Shown: piece after piece, positions 54,482 to 62,187 of the stretch
How the letters are laid out: every line of letters starts with the position of its first letter
Numbering within the stretch: position 1 is the first letter of the stretch
Source: Sphingopyxis sp. BE259
GTDB taxonomy: Bacteria > Pseudomonadota > Alphaproteobacteria > Sphingomonadales > Sphingomonadaceae
Length of the DNA: 64,000 bases
Assembly (NCBI RefSeq): GCF_031457495.1
Contig: NZ_JAVDWM010000001.1
Coordinates: 2,282,001-2,346,000 of the forward strand
Direction: 5' to 3'
Made by a program: the position numbers and the translations under genes
The notes under the pieces: model-generated
What the model was told of the DNA's origin: nothing
What the model saw: only the letters and a program-made list of their open reading frames with translations
The model's database searches: none

Positions 54482-55219
54482 TCACGCAACCGCCCTGCCC
54501 AGCCGATCGATCAATCGCGCACGAACGCTAAGCAGTTCGCGCGCGCGGCCGTCAAGCAGGTCGCGGTCGATGAAATGACCGGTGATCGCCAGGCCATCGA
54601 GCACGTCGTTTAGCGACGGCGGCGCGTCGGCACCGCGCAGAAAGGGCGGCAGACGCAGCAATCGCTCCTCATAGCCGACCGCGGCGGCCAGACTGACCGC
54701 CCCGCCCGACTTGCGGCTGACGAACGCTAGATCGCTGGCCGCCCCCGTCACCACACATTCGTCAAGATCGAGCCCGAACCCCAGTTCGGCGAGCAGCAGC
54801 AATTCATAGCGCGCCAGCGCCGCCGCCCACTGCCGCGCCGACGACGCGACGCCGATCGCGTCGAGCAACCCCGACAGTGCCGAAAAGAGCGCCGGATAGG
54901 GCTGGCTTTCGGGCAGAATTGTCGCGGTGACGCTGGTCGCCCAGTCGATCGCCGCCGCTGCCAGCGGTTCGGCGAGCAGCGGCGCCCGGCTCGCCAGCAG
55001 CTCGGCGGTCGCGCTCGCCAATTGCTCCTCGGTGCGCGCCCGCAGTTCCAGCGCGACCAGATTGCCTGCGATCAATATGGGGCGCAGCCGCGTCGATCGC
55101 CCGCCGCGCACATAACCCGCGACCAACCCCGCCTCCTCGGTCAGCGCGCGCAGGATCGCCCCATGCTCGCCATGCGCGCGGACCGCGCAAACGATCGCCG
55201 GGGCGGTCAGGCTGGCCAA
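54482..55219 (-). CDS. recO: DNA repair protein RecO
   Basis: 245 residues from TTG 55219; a CTG at 55210 overlapping the thioesterase stop as CTGA is an alternative, and no ATG is suitable. N-terminal OB-fold ([60 protein letters not shown]), then the helical domain with [40 protein letters not shown] and AVS. It loads RecA with RecR in recombination repair. It overlaps the thioesterase gene by 13 bases. Confidence 0.92.
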   Translation of the reverse strand: MASLTAPAIVCAVRAHGEHGAILRALTEEAGLVAGYVRGGRSTRLRPILIAGNLVALELRARTEEQLASATAELLASRAPLLAEPLAAAAIDWATSVTATILPESQPYPALFSALSGLLDAIGVASSARQWAAALARYELLLLAELGFGLDLDECVVTGAASDLAFVSRKSGGAVSLAAAVGYEERLLRLPPFLRGADAPPSLNDVLDGLAITGHFIDRDLLDGRARELLSVRARLIDRLGRAVA

Positions 55220-55602
55220 AGCACCAGCTGCGTCTGGGTCACCAGCGCGACATCGGCGCCGTCTTCGGTCGCGATGCGCGTCTGCCATACCGACACGCGC
55301 TTGCCGACTTTCACCGGGGTCGCTTCGCCGACCAGTATTGATCCGACCGGCCCGGCGCCAAGGAAATTGGTCTTGCTCTCGATCGTCGTTGTCCCACTCG
55401 CGCCCTCGGGCAAGGTCAGAAACGCCCCGACCGCGCCCAGGCAATCGGCAAAGGCCATGATCGCGCCGCCATGGACGATGTTGCCCGCGGTGCAGATGTC
55501 GGGTCGCACGGGCAGCTTGCCGGCGACGCGGTGCTTGCTGCCCTCGTCGATCGTCACCCCCAGCGTGGCGGCTAGCGGCATCATGGCTGCGAAATCCATC
55601 AT
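55207..55602 (-). CDS. PaaI-family thioesterase
   Basis: 131 residues, single hotdog domain: [20 protein letters not shown] (HGG with downstream catalytic Asp-type region), [40 protein letters not shown]. Probably hydrolyses acyl-CoA or phenylacetyl-CoA-like thioesters. First gene of the minus-strand operon leading to recO, leuB, metZ, apaG and LysR; its 3' end overlaps recO. Upstream lies an inverted-repeat element separating it from uvrC. Confidence 0.88.
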   Translation of the reverse strand: MMDFAAMMPLAATLGVTIDEGSKHRVAGKLPVRPDICTAGNIVHGGAIMAFADCLGAVGAFLTLPEGASGTTTIESKTNFLGAGPVGSILVGEATPVKVGKRVSVWQTRIATEDGADVALVTQTQLVLWPA

Positions 55603-55621
55603 ACGTCTCCTATCTCATCCC

Positions 55622-55739
55622 CCGTTCGTCCTGAGGAGCCATTGAGCTTGTCGAAATGGCGTCTCGAAGGACCACGCGCCGCGCATGGTCCTTCGAGACG
55701 GGCCTTCGCCAAAGCTCAGTCCCTCCTCAGGACGAACGG
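55622..55739. repeat. Nested inverted-repeat element, 118 bp
   Basis: Outer arms CCGTTCGTCCTGAGG (55622-55636) and its complement (55725-55739); inner arms CGTCTCGAAGGACCA (55660-55674) and its complement (about 55686-55700). It fills the gap between the uvrC stop and the thioesterase start. The fold is a double hairpin of a REP/BIME type often seen in sphingomonads; it may end uvrC transcription. Confidence 0.85.
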
Positions 55740-55758
55740 CGATTGTTGTCCACCAAAC

Positions 55759-57693
55759 TCATCCCCCCGCATGATAGAAATCATGCACCGCCTGCGCCAC
55801 CGCTGCGCTTACCCCCGGCGCCTTCTGCAAATCCTCCAGGCTCGCCCCGCGCACCGCGCGGGCGGTGCCGAAGTGCATCAGCAGCGCCTTTTTGCGCGAT
55901 GGGCCGATCCCCGGCACCTCGTCGAGCGGCGAGCTACCCAGCGCCTTCGCGCGCTTCGCGCGGTGGGCGCCGATCGCAAACCGGTGCGCCTCGTCGCGCA
56001 GCCGCTGAATATAGAACAGCACCGCATTGTTCGGCGGCAAGGTGAATTCGCGCCCGTCGGGCCAATAGAATGTCTCGCGCCCGGCATTGCGATCGGGCCC
56101 CTTGGCGACGCCCACAAAGGGCAGATCGTCGATACCCAGCTCGGCGAATACGCCTGCGACCGCCGAGACCTGCCCCTTGCCGCCGTCGATCAGCACCAGG
56201 TCGGGCCACTCACCCTTCGTCCGCTCGGGGTCTTCCTCGATCGCGCGGGCAAAGCGGCGCTGGAAAACCTCGCGCATCATCGCAAAATCGTCGCCCGGCA
56301 TCGTATCGGCGCGCTTGATGTTGAACTTGCGATAGGCGCCCTTGATCCACCCTTCCGGCCCGGCGACGACCATTGCGCCTAGCGCGTTCGTGCCCTGGAT
56401 ATGGCTGTTGTCGTAAATCTCGATCCGCTGCGGCGGCGACTCCAGATCGAACAGCTCGGCGAGTTCGCGGCCCAGCTTGGCTTGCGAACTGCTTTCGGCG
56501 AGCCGCCGGTCGAGTTCCTCGCCCGCATTACGCACCGCCTGCTCGAGCAACCGCCGCCGGTTACCGCGCTGCGGCACGCTGATCTCGATCTTGCGTTCGG
56601 CGACTTCGCCCAGCGCCTCGGAGAGTAGCTCCATCTCCGCAGGTTCGCGATCGACGAGGATCGTCTTCGGCGGCGGCACGCCCTCGTAGAATTGCATCAG
56701 GAAGCTCGCCATCACCTCGGCCTCGGGCACCCCCGCCACATGCGCCGGGAAAAAGCTGCGATGGCCCCAATTTTGCCCGCCGCGGATGAAAAAGCCCGCG
56801 ACGCACAACTGGCCGCCCTTCGCCGCCAGCGCGAAGACATCGGCGTCCCCCAGCCCGTCGGCGTGCACCGACTGGCTGCCTTGAATGAAGGTCAGCGATT
56901 TCAGCCGGTCGCGCAGCACCGCGGCCTGCTCGAAATCCATCGCGTCGGCCGACTTGGTCATCGCATCGCCCAGCCGCTTTTGCACCGCGGTCGAGCGGCC
57001 CTCCAGAAAGTCCTGCGCGTCGCCGACCAGCGCCGCATAATCGTCTTTCGAGATGCGGTCGACGCACGGCGCCGAACACCGCTTGATCTGGTACAACAGG
57101 CAGGGCCGTGAACGATTGGCGAAAAAACTGTCGGTGCAGCTCCGCAGCAGGAACGTCTTTTGTAGCGCATTCAGCGTCTTGGCGACCGACCCTGCGCTGG
57201 CGAACGGTCCATAATAACGTCCCTTGGCGCGCCGCGCGCCGCGATGTTTTTGCACGCGCGGAAAATCATGGTCCAACCGCAGCAGGATGAAGGGAAAACT
57301 TTTGTCGTCGCGCAGCAGCACGTTGTAGGGTGGGCGATACCGCTTGATCAGCTGCGCTTCGAGCAGCAGCGCCTCCGCCTCGCTCGTCGTCGTGACGATC
57401 TCCATCGCACGCGTTTGCGACACCATGCGCTGCAACCGTTGCGGTAGCCGCGCGACCTGGGTGTAGTTGGTCACCCGGTTCTTGAGCGCCCGCGCCTTGC
57501 CGACGTACAGCACGTCACCGCGCGCATCGAGCATCCGGTACACCCCGGGCCGCGTCGGCAATTTGCGCACGACGTTGCGGATCGCTTCGGCGCCGCGTTC
57601 CAGATCGGGCTTATCGTCCGCCGCGTCGCTGCCACGGATGACGTAGGTCGCCTTTTCTTCATTGAATCGGTCGGGAGCGTTCGGGCGAGCCAT
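55759..57693 (-). CDS. uvrC: Excinuclease ABC subunit C
   Basis: 644 residues from the ATG giving MARPNAPDRFNEEKATYV; an antisense-like extension upstream overlaps the divergent SDR and was rejected. GIY-YIG nuclease domain (GVYRMLDARGDVLYVGKARA), UVR domain (DAMDFEQAAVLRDRLKSLTF), RNase H-like endonuclease domain (IEIYDNSHIQGTNALGAMVV, DLVLIDGGKGQ) and C-terminal helix-hairpin-helix (LDEVPGIGPSRKKALLMHFG; DLQKAPGVSAAVAQAVHDFY). Incises both sides of UvrB-marked lesions. Complete. Confidence 0.97.
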   Translation of the reverse strand: MARPNAPDRFNEEKATYVIRGSDAADDKPDLERGAEAIRNVVRKLPTRPGVYRMLDARGDVLYVGKARALKNRVTNYTQVARLPQRLQRMVSQTRAMEIVTTTSEAEALLLEAQLIKRYRPPYNVLLRDDKSFPFILLRLDHDFPRVQKHRGARRAKGRYYGPFASAGSVAKTLNALQKTFLLRSCTDSFFANRSRPCLLYQIKRCSAPCVDRISKDDYAALVGDAQDFLEGRSTAVQKRLGDAMTKSADAMDFEQAAVLRDRLKSLTFIQGSQSVHADGLGDADVFALAAKGGQLCVAGFFIRGGQNWGHRSFFPAHVAGVPEAEVMASFLMQFYEGVPPPKTILVDREPAEMELLSEALGEVAERKIEISVPQRGNRRRLLEQAVRNAGEELDRRLAESSSQAKLGRELAELFDLESPPQRIEIYDNSHIQGTNALGAMVVAGPEGWIKGAYRKFNIKRADTMPGDDFAMMREVFQRRFARAIEEDPERTKGEWPDLVLIDGGKGQVSAVAGVFAELGIDDLPFVGVAKGPDRNAGRETFYWPDGREFTLPPNNAVLFYIQRLRDEAHRFAIGAHRAKRAKALGSSPLDEVPGIGPSRKKALLMHFGTARAVRGASLEDLQKAPGVSAAVAQAVHDFYHAGG

Positions 57694-57766
57694 GATTTTG
57701 CATGTAGGCGATGGCGATGCGACCCGCCATAGTGTCGCGGGTAAAACAGACATCGGAGGGGTCCGC

Positions 57767-58486
57767 ATGGACGTGAGAGGAAAATTGGCGCTGGTCACCG
57801 GCGGCAGCGATGGGATCGGGCGCGAAATCGCGCTGCAATTGCAGGCGGCGGGCGCGGAGGTGATCATCACCGGGCGATCGGCCCAAAAATTGCAGGCGAT
57901 GGCGGCGCTGGGGTTTGGGACAATTACAGGCGATCTGTCGACCGCCGCGGGGATCGATGCGGTGGTTGGTGGCGTCGCAGGCAAGCCGCTGGCGTTGCTC
58001 GTCAACAATGCCGGGGTGGGTAGCGACTATGAGCTGGACGACGCCGCAACGCTCGACAGCGCGGCGCAGTGCATCCGCACCAACCTCGACGCCCCGATCG
58101 CGCTTTGCACCCGCCTGCTCCCAGCCCTGCACGCCCAGCCAGAGGCGGCGATAGTGAATGTCACGTCAGGCCTTGCGATCGCGCCGCGCGCGGGTGGCTC
58201 GATCTATTGCGCGACCAAGGCAGGCCTGCGCAGTTATACACAGGCGATCCGTTACCTGCTGAAAGACAGCAATGTCCGGGTGATCGAGGCATTGCCGCCG
58301 GTGGTTGAAACCAACATGACCGCAGGCCGCGGCGGCAAAAAAATGAGCGCGCACGACTGCGCCGCCGAAATCCTCCGCGGCGTCCGCACCGGTAAAAGCG
58401 AGGTCAATGCGGGAATGGTCAAGATTTTGCAGCTGGTTCACAGCATTTCACCGGCGCTGGCGCGGCGGATCATGATCAAGTTTTGA
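57767..58486 (+). CDS. Short-chain dehydrogenase/reductase
   Basis: 239 residues from the ATG giving MDVRGKLALVTGGSDGIG. Rossmann glycine motif TGGSDGIGREIAL (residues 10-22), NNAG (LLVNNAGVGSDYE), catalytic S-Y-K in VTSGLAIAPRAGGSIYCATK, and a C-terminal PPVVETNMT segment. Classical NAD(P)H-dependent oxidoreductase of the DltE-like group; substrate unknown. Divergent from uvrC over 73 bp. A ~168-bp repeat copy and the ATP synthase terminator lie downstream. Confidence 0.88.
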   Translation: MDVRGKLALVTGGSDGIGREIALQLQAAGAEVIITGRSAQKLQAMAALGFGTITGDLSTAAGIDAVVGGVAGKPLALLVNNAGVGSDYELDDAATLDSAAQCIRTNLDAPIALCTRLLPALHAQPEAAIVNVTSGLAIAPRAGGSIYCATKAGLRSYTQAIRYLLKDSNVRVIEALPPVVETNMTAGRGGKKMSAHDCAAEILRGVRTGKSEVNAGMVKILQLVHSISPALARRIMIKF

Positions 58487-58526
58487 GGCACGGCGCGGTA
58501 TGATGTAAAGCCGCAGTGGCTGAGCC

Positions 58527-58694
58527 GAATGTCAGCTTTGGGGTGGGAAGCGGACATTCCCCACCCTCGTCACCCCGGACTTGATCCGGGGTCCAAGACC
58601 CCTTGCGCCGTGGGAATCTTGAGAGGGCGGATGGATCCCGGATCAAGTCCGGGATGACGAAAGTTTATGTCCGCTATCGGTCGATAACGGTCAT
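58527..58694. repeat. Dispersed ~168-bp repeat element, copy 2
   Basis: Similar over its full length to 30930-31098: AGCTTTGGGGTGGGAAGCGG start, CACCCCGGACTTGATCCGGG, ATCTTGAGAGGGC centre, ATCCCGGATCAAGTCCGGGA and TGTCCGCTATCGGTCGATAA end. GCGGACA near the left end and TGTCCGC near the right end are inverted. It lies between the convergent SDR and atpF genes. Confidence 0.8.
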
Positions 58695-58711
58695 ACGCGC
58701 CACCCAAAAGC

Positions 58712-58737
58712 AAAACGCCCGCGGAAATCCGCGAGCG
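58712..58737 (-). terminator. Intrinsic terminator of the F0 ATP synthase operon
   Basis: On the minus strand a stem CGCTCGCGG/CCGCGGGCG with one C-A mismatch and an ATTT loop is followed by TTTTG, 27 bp past the atpF stop. It is the natural end of the atpI-atpB-atpE-atpF'-atpF transcript. Confidence 0.8.
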
Positions 58738-58763
58738 CTCTGTATCGGCAAGGGCGCAGCGCG

Positions 58764-59306
58764 TCAGCCCTTGGCAACGCCTGCGATCGCCTGATCGACC
58801 AGCGCCTTGTCGGCCTTGGCATCATGCTTTTCAGCAATCAGCGCCGCCGCGGCAGCCGTCGCCGCTTTGGCCGTCGCCGCGCGAACTTCGCTCAGCGCAG
58901 TGGCTTCGGCCGCGGCGATACGGTCTTCGGCCATCTGCTTGCGACGACCGATGAGCGCGGTGGCGTCGGCCTTGGCTTTGGCGACCAGCATTTCGGCCTC
59001 GTTTTCAGCGCGGGCGCGCATGTCGTCGGCTTCCTTCGCCGCGGCGGCGAGCTTGGCCTCATATTCAGCCTTCAGCGATTCGGCGTCGAGGCGCAGCTGT
59101 TCGGCCTCGGTCAGCTGTTTCGAGATCTCGGCAATCCGCTTGTCGAGCATCGTGCCGATGGCCTTGGGAACGCCCTTCCAGACGAGGATGCCCAGAAACA
59201 CGAGCATCGCGATCGACACCCACACCGTGGCGTCCATGCCGAACGCCTTGGGCGTCGCATGCGCTTCGCCAGCGGCTTCCGCCAAGGTCATGAGGAAATT
59301 AGCCAT
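58764..59306 (-). CDS. atpF: ATP synthase F0 subunit b
   Basis: 180 residues. One N-terminal membrane span (ATVWVSIAMLVFLGILVW) preceded by a ~25-residue Ala/His-rich start, then a long charged helix (TMLDKRIAEISKQLTEAEQL, RLDAESLKAEYEAKLAAAAK, EADDMRARAENEAEML) that forms the peripheral stalk. Overlaps the b' gene by 8 bases. Alphaproteobacteria carry b and b' as separate genes; together they hold F1 against rotation. Last gene of the operon, followed by an intrinsic terminator. Confidence 0.95.
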   Translation of the reverse strand: MANFLMTLAEAAGEAHATPKAFGMDATVWVSIAMLVFLGILVWKGVPKAIGTMLDKRIAEISKQLTEAEQLRLDAESLKAEYEAKLAAAAKEADDMRARAENEAEMLVAKAKADATALIGRRKQMAEDRIAAAEATALSEVRAATAKAATAAAAALIAEKHDAKADKALVDQAIAGVAKG

Positions 59307-59799
59307 GGAGCACCGCCTTCACCGCCGCCTTGGCATCCGCCGCACCGACCTTCACGCCTGACAGCTTGGCGACGAGATCGCCCGCCGCTTCGGCTGCGAC
59401 CGATTCGATCTCGGCCATCGCCGACTTGCGCGCAGTCGCAACGTCGGCTTCCGCCGCCGCCAGCTTGTCGCCCAGTTCGGCATCGACCTTTGCCAGACGC
59501 TTTTCGGCGTCCTTCGCGGCCTTGGCCTTGGCTTCGGAAACCGCCTTTTGCGCCGCGACACGGCTGGCGTCGCTTTGCTGACGATAGCTTTCCTCAAGTC
59601 CGTCGGCGGCGGCATGCGCCGCTTTGGCGGCTGCCAGATCGTCTGCCACCTTGCGGTCGCGCGCGTCGACGGTCGCTTCGATTTTCGGCAGCATGCCGCG
59701 GCCGATCACCAGATAAATCCCGGCGAAGACGACCAGCAGCCAGAACAGCTGCGAGGCAAGATACCAATTGTCAGCGGTGAGCTGGGCTATTTGAGGCAT
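59299..59799 (-). CDS. atpG: ATP synthase F0 subunit b'
   Basis: 166 residues. N-terminal membrane span (QLFWLLVVFAGIYLVIGRGM) and a long charged helix (LPKIEATVDARDRKVADDLA, AAKAAHAAADGLEESYRQQS, AEKRLAKVDAELGDKLAAAE). This is the b-prime subunit, paired with b in the peripheral stalk. It follows atpE after 79 bp and overlaps atpF. The symbol is also written atpF' or atpX in some genomes. Confidence 0.93.
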   Translation of the reverse strand: MPQIAQLTADNWYLASQLFWLLVVFAGIYLVIGRGMLPKIEATVDARDRKVADDLAAAKAAHAAADGLEESYRQQSDASRVAAQKAVSEAKAKAAKDAEKRLAKVDAELGDKLAAAEADVATARKSAMAEIESVAAEAAGDLVAKLSGVKVGAADAKAAVKAVLHG

Positions 59800-59878
59800 G
59801 AAAGGCGAACCTTAACTTACTGAAAAACCTGCCACGAAACCGATCCCGCCGGGATCGGCCTCGCACATCATCGTCCAA

Positions 59879-60106
59879 TCAGACGACGAACAGCAGGATC
59901 ATCGCAACGACGAACGCCAGCAGGCCGAGAAGTTCGGCAGCGGCGAAGCCGATGAACAAGCGGCCCTGCTGGCCGTCGGCGGCTGCCGGGTTGCGCAGCG
60001 CGCTTTCGAGAAAGCTGCCAAACACGTTGCCCACGCCGATGGCGGCCATGCCGGCACCGATGGCTGCCAGACCGGCACCGATCAGCTTTGCTGCTTCTGC
60101 GTCCAT
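59879..60106 (-). CDS. atpE: ATP synthase F0 subunit c
   Basis: 75 residues. Start chosen at 60106 because AAGGAG lies 8 nt upstream; the earlier ATG at 60112 would sit only 2 nt from it. Two-span hairpin: AAKLIGAGLAAIGAGMAAIG, the polar loop LRNPAAADGQ, and FAAAELLGLLAFVVAMILLF with the ion-binding Glu in AAELLG. Forms the rotating c-ring in the membrane and carries protons. The conserved R-N/Q-P loop is present (RNP). Confidence 0.97.
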   Translation of the reverse strand: MDAEAAKLIGAGLAAIGAGMAAIGVGNVFGSFLESALRNPAAADGQQGRLFIGFAAAELLGLLAFVVAMILLFVV

Positions 60107-60114
60107 TATCATTA

Positions 60115-60120
60115 CTCCTT
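60115..60120 (-). promoter_or_regulatory. Shine-Dalgarno that fixes the atpE start
   Basis: AAGGAG on the minus strand, 8 nt before ATG 60106. It argues against the in-frame ATG at 60112 as the start of subunit c. The strong site fits the high c-subunit synthesis needed for the ring. Confidence 0.8.
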
Positions 60121-60148
60121 GGTATAATCGTTTGAAAGTAAACGTAAC

Positions 60149-60934
60149 TTAGTGAAGGTTGACCGCGTCGTTGATGTACAGCGAGGTCAACAGGGCGAAA
60201 ACATAAGCCTGGATGCCGGCGACCAGCAGCTCAAGCGCGCTGATCCCGATCATCAGGATGAAGCTGAGCACCGAAACGATCGAACCGAGCCACAGGGTTT
60301 CGGCGTTGAAGCCATTGATCACGAAGCCCGACAGCACTTTCAGCAGGACGTGCCCCGCCGTCATCGCGACGAAAAGACGCAGGCCAAGGCTGAACGGGCG
60401 GACCATGAACGACACGAACTCGATCGGCGCGATGATCGGGATCATCGGCAGCGGCGTACCATGCGGTACGAACAGCGAGAAGAAATGCAGGCCATGGCGC
60501 CAGAAGCCGACGACCAGGACGATCGCAAAGCTGATCAGCGCCAGTACGCCGGTGATCGCGATATGGCTGGTGACAGTGAAAGGGTGCAGCCCCAGCACGC
60601 CCAGCGGCAACATGCCGAGCAGGTTGCAGAACAATATGAACATGAACAGCGAGAAGACGTAAGGCGTATATTTACGGCCTTCGGTGCCGATATTCGCCAT
60701 CATCATGTTCGAGATGAAGCCGGTGAAACTTTCGACCGCAGCCTGCCAGCGACCCGGGACGAGCTGACGGCGCATCCCGCCCCACATGAACAGGCCGAGC
60801 GCAATCGCCGCGATCACCATCCACAGCGCGCTGTTGGTGAACAGGATGTCGTGCCCGCCGAGGTTGAAACCGCCGCCAAGCGGGGTCACCTCGAACTGGT
60901 GCATCGGGTCGATCTTGCCGGATTCCGCCGCCAC
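60149..60934 (-). CDS. atpB: ATP synthase F0 subunit a
   Basis: 261 residues from a GTG at 60934 with GGAG 6 nt upstream. Conserved features: MHQFEVTPLGGG start, membrane spans including SALWMVIAAIALGLFMWGGM, IGTEGRKYTPYVFSLFMFIL, NLLGMLPL, and the essential Arg in FSLGLRLFVAMTAGHVLLKV; C-terminal LLVAGIQAYVFALLTSLYIN, close to the family ending. It forms the proton half-channels against the c-ring. Follows atpI by about 67 bp. Confidence 0.96.
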   Translation of the reverse strand: MAAESGKIDPMHQFEVTPLGGGFNLGGHDILFTNSALWMVIAAIALGLFMWGGMRRQLVPGRWQAAVESFTGFISNMMMANIGTEGRKYTPYVFSLFMFILFCNLLGMLPLGVLGLHPFTVTSHIAITGVLALISFAIVLVVGFWRHGLHFFSLFVPHGTPLPMIPIIAPIEFVSFMVRPFSLGLRLFVAMTAGHVLLKVLSGFVINGFNAETLWLGSIVSVLSFILMIGISALELLVAGIQAYVFALLTSLYINDAVNLH

Positions 60935-61001
60935 TCTTCACTCCACGCGTCTGGCGAGGCGGCGAAGGCGCCGTCTCGCTAAAAATATCTTTTGCGCCCC
61001 G

Positions 61002-61322
61002 CTAGTTGCGCGGCGTCTTGGACAGTCGGATGATGTTCCGAAAGGCCACGATTATGCCCAAGAACAACATCACCAACAAACCCCAGGGCGACGTTCCCGC
61101 GAACCGGTCGATCAGCCAGCCGAACAAGGCACCGCCGATCAATCCGCCCAGCAGTTCGGCCAGAACACGGTTGCCGAGCCGGTAATTGGCATCGGATTCC
61201 GGTCCGGCGTTCACCGCGGTCCGCTTTGCCTCTGCGGCTTCGGCCCGGTCCAATCGCTCGTTGAGCGAGACCAGGCGCGAATCCTCTGAGCCAAGTTCCG
61301 GATCGCTGCCGTTCCCCGTCAT
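61002..61322 (-). CDS. atpI: ATP synthase protein I / AtpZ-type
   Basis: 106 residues. A hydrophilic ~45-residue start (MTGNGSDPELGSEDSRLVSL) followed by two membrane spans (LAELLGGLIGGALFGWLIDR; SPWGLLVMLFLGIIVAFRNI) joined by a short FAGTSPWG loop, typical of AtpI/AtpZ proteins that help assemble the c-ring. It leads the F0 operon. The gap to ydbL (about 220 bp) holds a terminator and must also carry the atp promoter. Confidence 0.9.
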   Translation of the reverse strand: MTGNGSDPELGSEDSRLVSLNERLDRAEAAEAKRTAVNAGPESDANYRLGNRVLAELLGGLIGGALFGWLIDRFAGTSPWGLLVMLFLGIIVAFRNIIRLSKTPRN

Positions 61323-61474
61323 TTCCCGCCATCCTCCTGAAACAGAACCGGAAAGCCCCGATCCCGCCTGCGAAAAAAGGCCCGAAAAATCGGGGGACCC
61401 CTAAGGCGCGGTCCGTTTAGGAACGACGCCCGGTTAAGTCAATGCCCGCCCCCCACACAATTGCGGCGATGCAC

Positions 61475-61507
61475 AAAAATGCCGCCGCGTTTAGGGGCGC
61501 GGCGGCA
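61475..61507 (-). terminator. Intrinsic terminator of the ydbH-ynbE-ydbL operon
   Basis: Minus-strand stem TGCCGCCGCG/CGCGGCGGCA (10 bp, no mismatch) with an 8-nt loop, followed by TTTTTG. It begins 38 bp after the ydbL stop and keeps that operon apart from atpI. Confidence 0.88.
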
Positions 61508-61544
61508 TGTGGCGCCCGTGGGCGCCCTTGAACGATTCTTCGTG

Positions 61545-61949
61545 TTACGGGCAGCTTGCGTTGCGCACCGGCGGGCTGTCGTCACGGGTCAGCCAGCGGC
61601 CGTCGGGCGCCTGATATTTCTCGCCCGGCTTGGTGCTGGCAATCAGGTTGCACCCGCTGGTGAAGGCGAATTGTTCGACCGTGCTGCCCGTCGCCTGCGC
61701 GCTTTCGGTATATTTCGCCTTCCGCTTGATGTTGATGTCCTGGACCAGCGCACGGATCGCCGGGGTCGGCGAGGTTGCAAAGCCCAGATAACCATCGGGC
61801 TGCTCGCCCACCTGACCGGCGGCACGCGCCGCGGCATAGGCCGGGTCGCGCTGCGCCATCGCCGACGGCACCGCAAATGCCACGGCAGCGGTTGCCGCAA
61901 TCGCAGCAAGCGCCAGTCCGGCGGTTTTTCCCATCTTCAAACGCATCAT
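61545..61949 (-). CDS. ydbL: YdbL-family (DUF1318) periplasmic protein
   Basis: 134 residues from ATG 61949, which has AGGGA 5 nt upstream (an in-frame ATG at 61964 lacks a site). Signal peptide GLALAAIAATAAVAFAVPSA, cut near AMAQ. The mature part has the DUF1318 pattern: AARAAGQVGEQPDGYLGFAT, IRALVQDINIKRKAKYTESA, then ASTKPGEKYQAPDGRWL. In E. coli YdbL works with YdbH and YnbE in phospholipid transport to the outer membrane. A C-terminal extension with two Cys (SGCNL; RNASCP) goes beyond the E. coli form. Confidence 0.85.
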   Translation of the reverse strand: MMRLKMGKTAGLALAAIAATAAVAFAVPSAMAQRDPAYAAARAAGQVGEQPDGYLGFATSPTPAIRALVQDINIKRKAKYTESAQATGSTVEQFAFTSGCNLIASTKPGEKYQAPDGRWLTRDDSPPVRNASCP

Positions 61950-61963
61950 ATCATTCCCTGTCA

Positions 61964-62155
61964 TCAGAATATCTCGCTATTCTGCTCGATGAGCTTCTTG
62001 GCATCACCGTCCAGCCTGTACACCACTTCCTGACGAATGTTGATGTTCAGGTTGATCTCGATCGGCTTGTCGGGGGTTTCGATCTGCACGCAGCCGGTGA
62101 GGGCTCCCAATAGGGTTGACGCGCCGATCAGGACCACCAGACCGCGGCCGATCAT
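61964..62155 (-). CDS. ynbE: YnbE-type outer membrane lipoprotein
   Basis: 63 residues from ATG 62155, which has a strong AAGGAGG with 6-nt spacing; an ATG 36 bp earlier overlapping the ydbH stop has no such site. Lipobox at LLGALTGC. The short mature part IETPDKPIEINLNINIRQEV, VYRLDGDAKKLIE matches YnbE, which completes the YdbH beta-groove at the outer membrane. Followed by ydbL after 14 bp. Confidence 0.9.
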   Translation of the reverse strand: MIGRGLVVLIGASTLLGALTGCVQIETPDKPIEINLNINIRQEVVYRLDGDAKKLIEQNSEIF

Positions 62156-62161
62156 GGCCCG

Positions 62162-62168
62162 CCTCCTT
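62162..62168 (-). promoter_or_regulatory. Shine-Dalgarno that fixes the ynbE start
   Basis: AAGGAGG on the minus strand, 6 nt before ATG 62155, lying inside the longer in-frame reading. It supports the 63-residue lipoprotein with a normal short signal peptide over a 75-residue version. Confidence 0.8.
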
Positions 62169-62187
62169 GCTCCAGTCTTCACTATGT

